Positions 52,501-63,220 of a stretch of DNA of 64,000 nt are shown one piece after another (position 1 is the stretch's first letter; each line of letters opens with the position of its first letter). A program made the translations under genes and the position numbers. This DNA is from Bugula neritina (taxonomy: Eukaryota > Bryozoa > Gymnolaemata > Cheilostomatida > Bugulidae): positions 18,532,698 through 18,596,697 of the forward strand of contig OZ037765.1 of NCBI GenBank assembly GCA_964035545.1, given 5' to 3'. The notes below the pieces were generated by a model. The model saw nothing but the letters and a program-made list of their open reading frames with translations. It did no database searches and was not told the DNA's origin.

Positions 52501-53222
52501 ACAAACAACTGTGCTGAGTTCACAGCATTCAGGTGGTATCCAGTAGCCAACATGGCCGAGTTGACTCCTATTAAGGTGTACGAGTATTATGAACCAGGTG
52601 AGGAATTATGCAAGTTTATAGTCGCCATCCCTGTGAGAAATCTCTGATGAAAAGGTTTTTTTTCTTAATCAGGCTAATTAGACCTTCTTCAGATAGGGCA
52701 CAGGAGCAATTATGACTGGATGCTTTTCTTTATATTATCAATGGCCTTTGTCAGAGTTCGAACCCATGACTTTGTGTTTACTAGGCAAACGCTCTAATCC
52801 ATAGGCCACGGCTGCTCCCTTGAGTAATAATTCAACAAGTAACTTATAATAATTGATATTATTCAACTAAAATTGACCCAAACATAGCATGAGTAGTGCA
52901 GGAACATTTTTCTGAGAGGTAGCGCTGGCTTGGTATCTGCTGGCAGAATTTTTACAGTCTTATAGCTTGTATGTTTTGTTGATGCTTCGACATTGTAGTG
53001 AATACTTTATATCTCATCATGCTATTTTTAATTTATATGTTTGTAGGAAACTACTTCTCCAGTTACTACGAGAAAGTGAACCTGTTAAAACTGACGGTGT
53101 GCTTAGTATGTGGATCATATCAATGTCCATACTGTCCCAACTATAACTCCGTGGCCATGAGCTTGCCCAGCATTTACTTAATATTACTATCAACAGTTTT
53201 CACTTTATTAAGAGTTGTCTGA
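34563..53222 (+). CDS. Mcr: Mcr/CD109-like macroglobulin without thioester, with LDLa module and GPI-like tail, 1,593 residues
   Basis: Twenty-nine exons join in frame: 34563-34657, 36440-36641, 37087-37255, 37450-37520, 38649-38820, 39076-39160, 39631-39742, 39887-40123, 40384-40578, 40987-41157, 41510-41755, 42066-42215, 42506-42643, 42918-43086, 43278-43513, 43719-43928, 44592-44732, 45308-45479, 45828-46025, 46981-47059, 47188-47365, 47586-47690, 47802-47973, 48124-48371, 49480-49641, 50870-51075, 51666-51843, 52489-52597, 53047-53222. A signal peptide opens the protein. Macroglobulin landmarks are FIQTNKPYY (MG2, about 142-150), [16 protein letters not shown] (MG5), an LDLa module (about 700-739), MG7 text up to GLGILQGV, a thioester domain from about 991, and RBD text KVYEYYEPG. 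The thioester motif GCGEQ has become GSGAE (1017-1021), so no thioester can form. The end has [12 protein letters not shown] and a hydrophobic stretch without a cytoplasmic tail. Drosophila Mcr, a septate-junction and immune protein, shares the LDLa and thioester loss. Confidence 0.9.
42972..43279 (+). other. LDL-receptor class A module of the macroglobulin (split by an intron)
   Basis: Six cysteines are spaced x8, x5, x6, x5, x9, the LDLa pattern, within exon 14; the last cysteine codon is split across the intron 43087-43277. The acidic calcium-binding end (usually SDE) reads RRDDMG, so calcium ligation may be altered. The module sits between the MG6 part and MG7, where protease-trapping relatives carry the bait region. 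Confidence 0.85.
45905..45919 (+). other. lost thioester site: GSGAE in place of GCGEQ
   Basis: Codons GGC AGC GGA GCT GAG lie where the family has Gly-Cys-Gly-Glu-Gln. They are preceded by LLGQPY and followed by [12 protein letters not shown], which align with the residues around the motif in active members. Both thioester-forming residues (Cys and Gln) are replaced. Confidence 0.9.
46077..46390. repeat. inverted-repeat element F with G-rich core
   Basis: The arms are built of GGTAATAATGGCACA units at 46077-46145 and their reverse complements at 46286-46390; one 29-base stretch matches perfectly. Between them lies a strand-asymmetric core with many GGGG runs (46160-46270). The element is in macroglobulin intron 19, starting 51 bases after the exon that carries the lost thioester site. 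Confidence 0.8.
48825..48840 (+). repeat. short ATCTAC microsatellite
   Basis: Three tandem ATCTAC units in macroglobulin intron 24. The rest of this 1.1-kb intron shows no other feature. Confidence 0.5.
49800..49895 (+). repeat. GC-rich degenerate GCTGA-type repeat
   Basis: Units such as GAGCTGAACTGGGCTGAACT and GGGGCTGAGCTGGGGTGAGG stand out as GC-rich against the AT-rich intron 25 of the macroglobulin gene. Not coding. Confidence 0.55.
50616..50762 (+). repeat. (TGCG)n/(TG)n microsatellite
   Basis: A nearly pure run of TGCG and TGTG steps of about 140 bp in macroglobulin intron 25. It produces long open frames of Cys/Val/Arg on one strand and His/Thr/Ala on the other, none of which is a gene. 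Confidence 0.95.
52608..52818 (-). mobile_element. tRNA-derived SINE, copy 3, ten bases inside macroglobulin intron 28
   Basis: On the minus strand it begins GGGAGCAGCCGTGGCCTATG, has GTTCGAACTC as a B box and ends with the shared TTTCTCACAGGGATGGCGAC tail. The tail lies ten bases past the 5' splice site at 52598, and no sign of damage to that site is seen. Confidence 0.8.
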
Positions 53223-53506
53223 ACTTGTGAACTTTGACATCACACAGGAAAATAACTTTTTAAATGTTGTAAGAAATATTATGTTAGACCACAGAAATTT
53301 CAAATATTATACACAGCATTACAATCAGTGAATCTATTTTGATAGTGCCTTGCACAACAAATTATTATTTTTTCTTCTTGTCTATTTGTACATATCTATA
53401 TTTTAAAATTGTTTTACACAATAACAATTACAAAAAAGAAAGCTGTAATAATTTGCCTACTCCAAAGCAAACAAACACATTACAAAAACACACTACAAAT
53501 AAAAAG

Positions 53507-56500
53507 TTACAACCAGCACGTGTATTTCCGAGACATTCTACATATAAACAATTTTTTTCTATAAAAAAACAAAATAAAAAATATAACATTCACAACCACA
53601 AAGATAATGTAATGATTTTTATAATTGGAATATGATATTCTACTTCGAGGTTTCAATTTCAGCACTTCGACTGCCTCGAGATAATGTTTATGATCATTTA
53701 TCAGATCGGTGTTCAACTTATCCGGAGCGTATTTAAGGTGCAGTGAATACCTCAAGTATGAAGAGAGCGCTGTGGCTGCTACAGCTGTCAGGTGAAACAT
53801 ACATCCATCTAAAATACAAACCCTTCAGTCATTATAGTTAATAGTCATCATTCCTGTAAGACCCCTGATGGAAACAGTTTTTTTAAGCAGGTTAAGGACT
53901 TGTTTTCTATTGTCGCAAAAAAGCAATTATGACTGAATGCCCTTATTAACATCCACAATAACCGTTATTAGGATCAAATCGAACTGATGACCTTGTGTTT
54001 ACTAAGCCAGTGCTCTACCACTAGACAGTTAATAAGCAATACAAATGAATGAACATCAATTAGACCAGATCTGCTAAACCTTTGAAAAAACAACTTATAA
54101 CAGAAAAAATGCTATGCTTTGTTTTCAACCACCAGGCACTAGGAAGCTTGAACCTCATACAATACATTCATCATAAAAATATATGCAGATCAAAACACAT
54201 TTCATCATATAGAAAAAGGCACAAGTTTTCTATAAATGCATAACGCCAGGTTGAATGATGCCATTTGAAATGTTCAATTTTATACATTGTGAAACATATG
54301 CTTACTGTTGGTTAGAGTCAGCAAATTTAAAGGTTTTAATCCGGTAAAAAACTAATAAATTGTGGACAAACTTAGTAGAAACATAAAAACAAACCTTTTG
54401 CTTCAGCTTCTACTAGTGGTTTTCTTGCTGCTGGAGATCGTTCAGCCGATGTCTAAATCAGATTAAAACATTGAATTTACAACACAATTCAAACAACAGA
54501 GAGCCAAAGGAACCTATCTATCTATAACTATGAGTCATGAGAAAATATCATTTCATATTATATATATCGGAGCTTACCTTAAGCTTGTAGCAGCCAGAAT
54601 CATCCTGTGCTCTGTATATGATAGGCAGATATTCTTCTTTCAGTAGTTCATAGAACCCTATACTTGGACACACAAACACTACAAAAAGAACATACGTAGT
54701 TGTACTAAATGTGTACATTAAATTGGTAAACCTGGCATATTAATCCACCAGTCCCGGTTTTAAGGGTGTGAGGACAACTCTGCCCTACCAGCCTGTGCCA
54801 ACAAAACTAACTAGCTATGTGCAATTAATGATAGCTTGATTTGCATAAGTGTAAATTAGATAACCAATTTATTAATTATTTTGGAGTTGCCACCTGCAAC
54901 ACATAAAAACTGGGAAATATCATAGCCTACACAGCAGAAAGCAATCTCATGCAATCTTGATCATCGAGGTTTCTTCCTATAACAAACAATAATCCGAAAA
55001 ATAGCTCAAAATCAGCTTGATTAATATTCCAAGTTATTGATACTTCTAATCGTTTTATATTGGGCATGCTATGAATATTATAAAACTAGATTTAAAAATC
55101 TTAAATGTGTGTGCAAACAGATGTCCTCCAACACACTCCTATCTAACAACACACAGACCACCTGCCCTACCCTCAACGCACACTGCACTTGAAGAGAGCT
55201 CTGCAATTACTTCTAACACCTATAAATATATAGACCGGAGTGCATATGGTGGTGTTTCATGGTAAATATGAGTAAATAACATTGTCACATTCTAATATTA
55301 CTTGATAACTGGTGATTACCAAGTTGCTAGATTTTTAAACTTTCATATACCTATCCTATAAGATGCTGCAACAGGTTGACATTAATCAATATATCTAGCA
55401 GAGAGACAGGTATTTCGCCATCTCAAAGTAGCTTATAGCTAAAAGAACTCAATACTCCTACAAAATAGAAGGAAACATACGGTGTTCAAAGAAGATGTCC
55501 AACTGGGCTGTATCTACAGAGTACTGTTTGACACCATCTTCATTCTCCTTGACCTCTACCAAACCCTGCACTTCATAGTAGCTGTTGGTACACCATATCC
55601 TTTGGAACTCAACATTACTGTAGTAGCCCATATCAATGAGCATCTCGTCCCACTTTGCTGCACATTGAGACTATACAAAATAGAGACAGCGCAATAGTAG
55701 CTGAGTAAGGCATACACTGTACTAACAGGTATTTACATAGTGTATATACTGTGCTGCAGCAGTTCATAATAAGCTGTGCAAATTTTACACTTAAAGCAAT
55801 TTAACTCAAAGATTGCAGTTAGAAAAAAACATGTGACCTCATTTTCATGACTTTACTTCTATGGCCTATGACCTTACTTCTATATACAATGAAATCCATT
55901 CTATGACATGACCTTACTAGCATAACCTATGACCTTACTAGCATAACCTATGACCCCACTTTCATGCTCTCGCTTCTATGGTAGCAACTAGCACAAATAT
56001 ATAAAAACTGTTGAATGAGAAAAGGAAAGACATAATTTAAAAGATTCGTCACAAAAATTTACAATTAGATACAATTCAACATTTCACTAGACGATAATTG
56101 AAGTGGTTGCTTACCGATTTCTCAGCCTCGATGCTAAAGAGTAACTGATGTGTTAGAGGGTAGGACTGGAGATTCTGAGTAGTGGCAGCTTTAGCACATG
56201 ACTTTGACAAGGCGCATTCACTAGCACCTCTTGATCGAATTACATCACCAATACATACATCAGACGTTGCCTCGTCAAACGCTGTACACGATAATTTATG
56301 ACATTAGAATTTTACAATATATGGATACACCGTGTCTTGTATCACCTCAAACCATATCATAATTTGTCAAAAGCTTAAAGTAAATTAAATGCAAGTATAC
56401 ACACTTGCTGGTAGAAGGCAATTTAAAATTGGCAAGATTCAATTTTCAAAATTTACCATAACTGATAATTGGCTATTACTACTTTATATAGGTGAGCAAA

Positions 56501-58820
56501 ACACTTTCAACTAGTATTATTAATTCTTCTTATTATTTTACTTCTTTACTAAGGGAAAAAATTCTGTAATTGCTTTTTGATAAAAACATTATTTAAAAGA
56601 ATCTTTAATCCCTAATTTACAAAAAAATACAAATGTTTAAGAGAGTAGACCCACTACATAACATTTATCAACTGTATGCTTTACATTGCTACCAATGTGA
56701 ATGAACAGACACCATCTATTATAATCAGTAAGATAAGATAATTGCTATTTTCAGTTTTTAGTACTGAAATTATTGCTGGTATCACTAAAGAAACAGTTAT
56801 TGAGAACTTTAACATTCTATTTTATTCAAAGCCTCTTCCATGCAAATATAACAAAATTAAGTAAGCTTAATTAAATAATAAGGAAAATGTCTTCCCTTTG
56901 TAGTTTGAGGTTTGTTGATATTACATTCTTTCGATCGTCCTATTGACTTAGATATTTCATCAAGCTAAACCCTATATACACTATACAGGTTACTTTGGTT
57001 ACTATAATTATAAGATCAGCAACAGAGACCAAGTGTATTGGAAATAGAGGTCTTAGCTAGTATATTTGGAGAAAATTCAAAAGCACAATTCTATCTATCA
57101 ATTTTCAAAATTGGTATACTTACTACTTCGATTGCAGTTTTACTATAGATCTCAACAGTGTTTGTAAAGTTGGATTATGACAACATGATTTTTGATATTA
57201 CAAAATCACAATTTCTAGATGGCTACTGGTAGTACTGCTGGTGAACTCATGCGGATAAAGCAATAACGTAAGAGCTAATAGACCCATCTATTTCTATAGA
57301 CAAAGCTTTCATAAGTAAATGCCAAACCTAGCTTCGTACAAAGGTTGGAACCTGCTAAAATTTGCTTATGTTATGCTAGGCACAAAAGTTTCACAAAGTT
57401 ATAATGATAGAAAACAAAATAATAGTTTAAATCAAAAAAGATAGCAATCAGCAAAACAGAGTTGCAACTGGAATTGTCTACAAATAGAATAATCTAGCCA
57501 GTATCACTAGTATCACTAACCAACCAACTCAAGAATATCAGCAGTTCAAAATTCCAAAACCTAAATTAGTTACCTTCACCATTAATTTACCTTCAAAACT
57601 GTCCTTGAGATTTAAAACAAACGGCCATTTCAATTCCTCTTTTATATTTCTTGGAATACTATTTGCAGTATAATCTTCTGCTATCAGAGCTTTGAGATTT
57701 TTATACTGCGCAGGATCATTCCTAGAAACATATAAAGTCTCGTATTAAGAAGTCAATAAGCGCAGTTTAAATTCAGAAAAAAAACTTCCAACTTCAACTA
57801 TACTGGTTCAAAATGCATAAAGCTGAACATTACTTTTCAAGTGCCTTTATCCCAACAAGCAGTGGCTGCCGACAACTGAGCAGTAAGCGCTGCAAACTCT
57901 GCTTCAACTCATCTTGCAGCAGACTAAAGAGGAAGGAATTATTTATCAATTCCTTTAACACACCTATGAAACAATAACATAGTTATATAGTGCTTGTAAT
58001 TATTAGTATTGTATCCACTACTCGATAAGAAATAAAGTTTTCATGACATAATCATATTAGCTCAATGGAACAAAATGAAAAGTTACACAATATAATAGCA
58101 ACAACATTCACTCTACACACATTACCTTCCACAACCTTGAGTCCGTATAAACCATCTAAATTAGATTCACTCGCAGATGATGAGTAAAAGCTAACTATTT
58201 TTTCTAACGCATGTAATATGTCAGATATGTCATCTGCAAATAGAGCAAAATATACTATATATGATTATTTCATATCACATTGTACCCATTTTAGTATTCT
58301 AAATGCATCTAAAATTAACACTCATTGGTTATGGCCTTAATGTTTGTTTTCTAAAACTTCATCAGAACAAAAAACAACTTGAAATAAAACTCACCAACAT
58401 GTTTCAAACTAAAATCAGCTAAAGTTATTCTAGTTCATTTTTCCTCACAGATTTGTAATAAATAATCAATGCATTGTAAGCAAATATGTAAGCAATTACA
58501 TATCAAAATTCTAAAGTAACATTTTTCAATATATGTAGCCTTTCATTTAAAATAGCTGTAGCAAAATACAGCAATACCGGATACAATTGAAAATGGTAGG
58601 TCTCATTTAGTACCAAACAAACCAACAATTTAAAAATGTGGTTAGACCGTTAGTGTATAGTTTCACCGGTTAGTAAAAGCTCAACAACATAAGCTACCAG
58701 ATGATTTCAAACACATGCATAAAAAGTTAGTAGCAAAGACAAAACCTTACTTGAAGTTGGGAAGCCTGCCAAACTAGATGATAAGAGTGCTAAGTATAAA
58801 AAGCAGAGACCGATCCTCAT
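53507..58820 (-). CDS. C16orf89: C16orf89-like protein (UPF0764/DUF4735), 418 residues, with C-terminal hydrophobic segment
   Basis: Exons in order are 58751-58820, 58126-58233, 57834-57963, 57591-57721, 56115-56281, 55481-55670, 54578-54678, 54395-54452 and 53507-53808; all junctions are GT-AG, giving 419 codons including stop. Vertebrate C16orf89 is about 400 residues. A signal peptide (MRIGLCFLYLALLSSSLAG) is followed by NLDGLYGLKVVEG, C-x-LSKSC and YPLTHQLLFSIE, then DIFFEHLFVCPSIGFYELL and a conserved DDSGCY, matching the order of C16orf89 blocks. The human protein is secreted and thyroid-enriched; its biochemical role is unknown. Here the last exon adds YIIFVVVNVIFFILFFY (about 385-401) and a basic end, so this copy may be membrane-anchored. 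A cryptic donor near LSSYLR could give another ending. The stop codon is 284 bases from that of the convergent macroglobulin gene. Confidence 0.8.
53833..54025 (-). mobile_element. tRNA-derived SINE, copy 4 (head degraded)
   Basis: Matches copy 3 from the anticodon-like CTTAGTAAACACAAGGTCAT to the TTCCATCAGGGGTCTTACAG tail. The first dozen bases of the head are lost. It lies in the last intron of the C16orf89-like gene. Confidence 0.75.
55842..55965 (+). repeat. tandem CCTATGACCTTACT repeat
   Basis: Several imperfect units of 21-24 bp containing CCTATGACCTTACTAGCATA, in intron 5 of the C16orf89-like gene. Not coding. Confidence 0.75.
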
Positions 58821-60289
58821 AATCTTTTCCTCTGTGTGCTATCCTGTATGTCAAAAACTTAAATTAACACCAACACATGTCCAAAATAATTATGTCTTAA
58901 TTATAGATTATTAATCAACAAAAAATAAGTTTACAGTTACACATAATGTGGTACATGATATAGGCATATAGCGTACAGGTACAAGACGTATTTACAAATT
59001 CATATAATCTTGGAACACATAAAATCTATCAAAAGTCTTCATACATTCACCGCTTGAATGCTGCATATCAACAAGAAAAGTAGTAAAAATTGACTAAAAT
59101 GACAATCTTCAAACAACAAGAGGATACTGTTGCAGTTATTATATTCTAAGAACTCCAAGTATCAAAGAAGTAGTAGTCACAACAGTAATAGTAGCAAATT
59201 TTATTGAAGCCAGATTCAATAACGTTCTGACTGAAGTATTTGAAATTTTTAAACTAGACTTGTTAAAATTATTGATCCGATTTGTTAAACTTAAGAACTT
59301 CGATAACTTACATGTAATTCAAAACTTGAAATGTTTTAATTTGAAGTTTACACTTTCATTTAAACTATTCATCATACCTCAATTTTGTAATGCTAATTTA
59401 TTAACTCAATAAAAACTACAAAAAAATATTTGAGTACTTAAATTCTATTATTCAAATTAGTTTTAATAATTAATATATGGTGTTTTTTATCACAGTAATC
59501 ATTTTCCAGACTTAATAATATTTCAAACTTGATGTTCACATTTTTTGAGGTGTGGAATACACATAGCCACTTATTAATCTATCAAATAAATGCAAATATT
59601 TAATTGGGCATAGCAGGTATTGATTTGCATCAAAAAATTTATAGTCAATTCATACGACATACACTTGTCGCTTTGTTTATTTTTTGCCCGAAAAACTGTT
59701 GACAAGTCATTAATTTTGACTTTTTTGTTGCAATTCAACTCAGGTTTGGAATTTATTTGCTTATTTGCAAAAAATAAATTACATAAAGCCTATAGGCCTA
59801 TTATAAGCTTAGTAATGATTATTAGATGGTAAGGAATCATGAGAAGCAATTACTAAAAGCTGTTTACCCAGTATTCTTACACAAAGAACTAGCCAACCTT
59901 TACTACTATATATAATGAAAAAACTAATGGTGATGCACGCAAAAGAAAATAAAAGAGCTAGGAAAAACAACTTACTAAATAGATCGAGACTCTATCCAAA
60001 TCTTTAACATTACTTCAGTAATACTACTATACTTTTAATTTGGCACCAGAGCACTAAAATCTAAATAAAAACTCAATACAAAATGTAATCGTCATGATGT
60101 GAGAAAATGTTTGAAAGCAATAGATTAGCAACAAACACCACATCAGACACTGACTGTTGAAAGTAGTTAACAGTTTTCATTTCAGACTACAAAACATTTC
60201 TCATAACAGAAATATAAAAAGCTTCAATTTTTATAATTAATATTGTGATCATAGCTATTAAACCATAAGTGCATAACATTATTATTTTA
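58821..60289. other. no gene seen
   Basis: AT-rich DNA upstream of the C16orf89-like gene. A plus-strand frame of 70 codons at 59620-59832 lacks any domain or splice support. The promoter of the minus-strand gene should lie in the first part, but I cannot identify it. Confidence 0.4.
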
Positions 60290-61400
60290 AACATAACATT
60301 ATAATAATTATTAGTAGTAGTGAAATATTCAGTTACTCTGAGTCAGTAATACTACTACTGCTGCTGCCACTACCACTACTACTATCAGTGTAGCTGTAAG
60401 TGTATTTATTACTATGTCTATTAGTACCATATTTACTTTTAGTTTTCGTTATTACACTTACTTTAAATCTTGTCCATTATGATAATCGTAATGATAATCA
60501 TAATATATATAATTATGACAAAAAGTGAGATTTAGATCGTAGCAAGAGCAAGGATAAGTGAGTTCAACTCCAACTTGCTCAACGTGAACGACACCTATGG
60601 CCCATGGGCATAGCTCATAGGCTGTAGGCTAAAGCACAAAAATAGTAAAGACCATTATCATTATTATTTATGATCACTCAATGTCACATAATCATAATGA
60701 TAATCATAATGAATGCCAACACTCAAAATCAATCATCAAACTCAATTATCCCAAATCAATAAATAATCATTATTCATTAATTTTAAATTCAAAATTTATG
60801 ATTATGAAAATCAAAATCAAAATGACAACTGCTACAGATTTGAAATTTAAATTAATTACTAGACGGAGACCAAGGGCTAGTCAGTAGTGATAGTGACTTA
60901 GTCACTTACAGTTACAGTCACTACTTACTCTTACGTCTTAGAGTAAGAGTTAGAATGAGAGTCGGTAAATATTGACTAGCACTAGCAGTACTAGTACTAC
61001 TACTGCTACTACTACTAGTACTACTACTAGTGAACTACTATTAGTATTACTCAGTACTAGTAGTAGTACTAGTAGTAGCTGTAGTGGTACTCAGCCAAAC
61101 ACTATGAGAGTATCAGTGTGACTATCACTATGACTTATTTATATTATGACTATGAGACATGAGTATCAGTATGACTAATACTAATACTAATAGTAATACT
61201 AATAGTTATAGTAATAGTATTACTATTACTATTAGTAATACTAATAATTATACTGATACAGTAATACAAATGCTAGCAGTAATAGGCAGTAGATATAGTA
61301 TGACTATTATTAACTAAATTGTAAAACAGTATTACTATCAGTGTCAGTGTGAGTATACCGGTTTTAGTAAACTCAAACTGAAAATGCGACGAACGCAAAG
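60290..61400. repeat. self-complementary TAC/GTA low-complexity block
   Basis: Degenerate trinucleotide and tetranucleotide tracts such as GTACTAGTACTACTACTGCT near 60990 and AGTAGTAGTACTAGTAGTAG near 61055, with TAATGATAATCATAATG near 60490 and 60700. Long stretches can pair with each other, as in the blocks at 11130-12100 and 27400-28990. Confidence 0.55.
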
Positions 61401-61457
61401 GGCGAGTATTGCTAAATTAGTATTGCCGATAGTATAACCACTAGATTTGAATTATTT

Positions 61458-61600
61458 TATAAGGAGCTTCGAGTTTGAAGCAGTAGCTTAGAGTTCTGCA
61501 AGTGTGAGTTTGGGTTAAAATTTTGAACCCCGAACTTCAAACTCAAGAACCTAAGCTACTGCACTCAATTATTTCCAACTTGGGGCTGCTTATAGATTTA
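61458..61600. repeat. fold-back element E, copy 2
   Basis: TTATAAGGAGCTTCGAGTTTG on the left faces CAACTTGGGGCTGCTTATAG on the right, with CAGTAGCTTAG facing CTAAGCTACTG and a short loop. The arms resemble those of copy 1 at 7396-7564. Confidence 0.55.
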
Positions 61601-62302
61601 ATTTCATTAAACGTAGTATTCACGCATAATATTGTAGTAATGGACTTTTAACTTCATTAATAATCAGTAATCCTTTTCACTGTGCAGAGAGAGCACAACT
61701 ACTATGACTAAAGTAAAATTCCATTCACTTAGCTACAGTAATACCAAGTATGGTGTAGTCGTAGGTGTGGCCAAAGGGTTAAACGGCATATATCATTCTC
61801 TGGGTGTGACCTGTGAGATTATTATAAGCAGAATATTATTACACTACATTTTAATTAGCCTGCCACCCAATGACCGAGAAAGGAGAGAAATTATATTACA
61901 TTTTAATTATTATAAATAACATAATAACTATTTAAGAGAGTGTGTAAGAAATGAAGAAAGCGTGCATATAAATAGATATAGCTACCTACTCAAGGAATTG
62001 TAACTAAATTTATGTTTTAATGGATAGAATAAAGTGTGCATAAGAAAAGAGGATATATTTAACGTTTGAAAAAAGGAGTATGTGCTTGGTGCACCAAAAA
62101 AAAGGTTGTCTACGAATGAATAAATTAAGAATGTGGCAGGGTGTGCTATTGGGATGGAATAATACATATTATATACATGAATGTATTTCAGTTCAGTGGG
62201 GTATGCTGGTTAGTGCTCAGCCCAGGATCATAGACTACAGGACATCACCGGAGAGCTCAGCCCGGAGGCCCCAATCCTATGTATAATATTTGCCCCCCCC
62301 CC
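61601..62302. other. no gene seen
   Basis: Plus-strand frames of 71 and 68 codons occur at 61704-61919 and 62080-62286 but have no recognisable domain or splice context. A C-run of twelve ends the stretch. Confidence 0.35.
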
Positions 62303-62375
62303 CACCCATGCACTGGGATTTGAAACTGAGACCTTTAAATTGAAAGCAGGCGTGCTAACCATTACACCACAGGGA
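62303..62375 (-). pseudogene. tRNA-Glu-like sequence
   Basis: On the minus strand TCCCTGTGGTGTAATGGTTA resembles the tRNA-Glu 5' half, with CTTTCAA in the anticodon loop position (TTC) and GTTTCAAATCC as an altered B box. The 3' acceptor strand does not pair, so it is a tRNA-derived relic or SINE head rather than a working tRNA. Confidence 0.55.
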
Positions 62376-62522
62376 CTACTGGCTATCTCAATACTACACC
62401 CCACCCAGTTGTCTAGAACTTCTCTGGCCTCTCTACTAATTTTTCAGTCTTCAGGCCTCTCAACTCTCTCAGAGACTGATACTAATCTTCACTAAATCTC
62501 AAAATAGCCATAACAATATTTG

Positions 62523-62573
62523 CTCCGCAGGGATTCGAACCCGAGACCTCCGACCACTACACCACAGGGGCCA
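62523..62573 (-). pseudogene. second tRNA-Glu-like fragment, anticodon arm deleted
   Basis: CCCCTGTGGTGTAGTGGTCG is followed almost at once by GGGTTCGAATCCCTG, so the A and B boxes are kept but the anticodon arm is gone. It lies about 150 bases from the fragment at 62303-62375 in the same orientation. Confidence 0.5.
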
Positions 62574-63220
62574 CTAGATTATTTCAACACCATGCCCTAC
62601 AAATTAGGATGGTGAAGCTCTCACCTTGCTGTGGAGGTTATTTTTCTCTAAGTTTGGGTAGAGGCTTGCTTGCACATGTATACAACTTTAGAATACACCT
62701 GCTCTAGATATATCTAACAAATTACAAGTATAATGGTACAATATTCTAAGTATGGCTGATGGAATTACTTTAGGAATCTTTTATTAGAGATTTTATAAAA
62801 AACGATATAATAATTTTAAAATGCATATGAACTACATAATAAAAATAATTATAGCAGTCAAAATTTTTTATAATATATTACAAAAATGAATAAAGCAAAG
62901 CTTGGAATGGTAAAAACAGGAATGTGCAAGCTTGGAATGTAGAAATGGGAAAATAAGTTTGTAATGTAAATAAAAGATGTTTTGACGTAAAACAACATGC
63001 ATTAATGATAACGTAGCTTGCCTTGCACCACATAGTAAATGTAAAACCTGATCTAATTTTAAGTTCATCAAAATTTTAAATGTGTTTGCACGGTCTCTAA
63101 TACCAAGAGCTATTGTATTGTTTCAATATCAGAACAATATAACTTCATGCTATTTTGATTGCTACAACAGCCAAGTGCCTATATTTACAGAGTTTCATCA
63201 CAAAATAATGTGCAAAGTTT
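62574..63220. other. no gene seen; 3' flank of the second macroglobulin gene
   Basis: AT-rich sequence with no exon or repeat that I can support; it should hold the 3' UTR of the gene to its right. Confidence 0.4.

Noticed and set aside
34563-53222. Complement C3-like protein
   Set aside because: No anaphylatoxin or C345C module is visible, the thioester is absent, and the tail is hydrophobic; the Mcr/CD109 pattern fits better.
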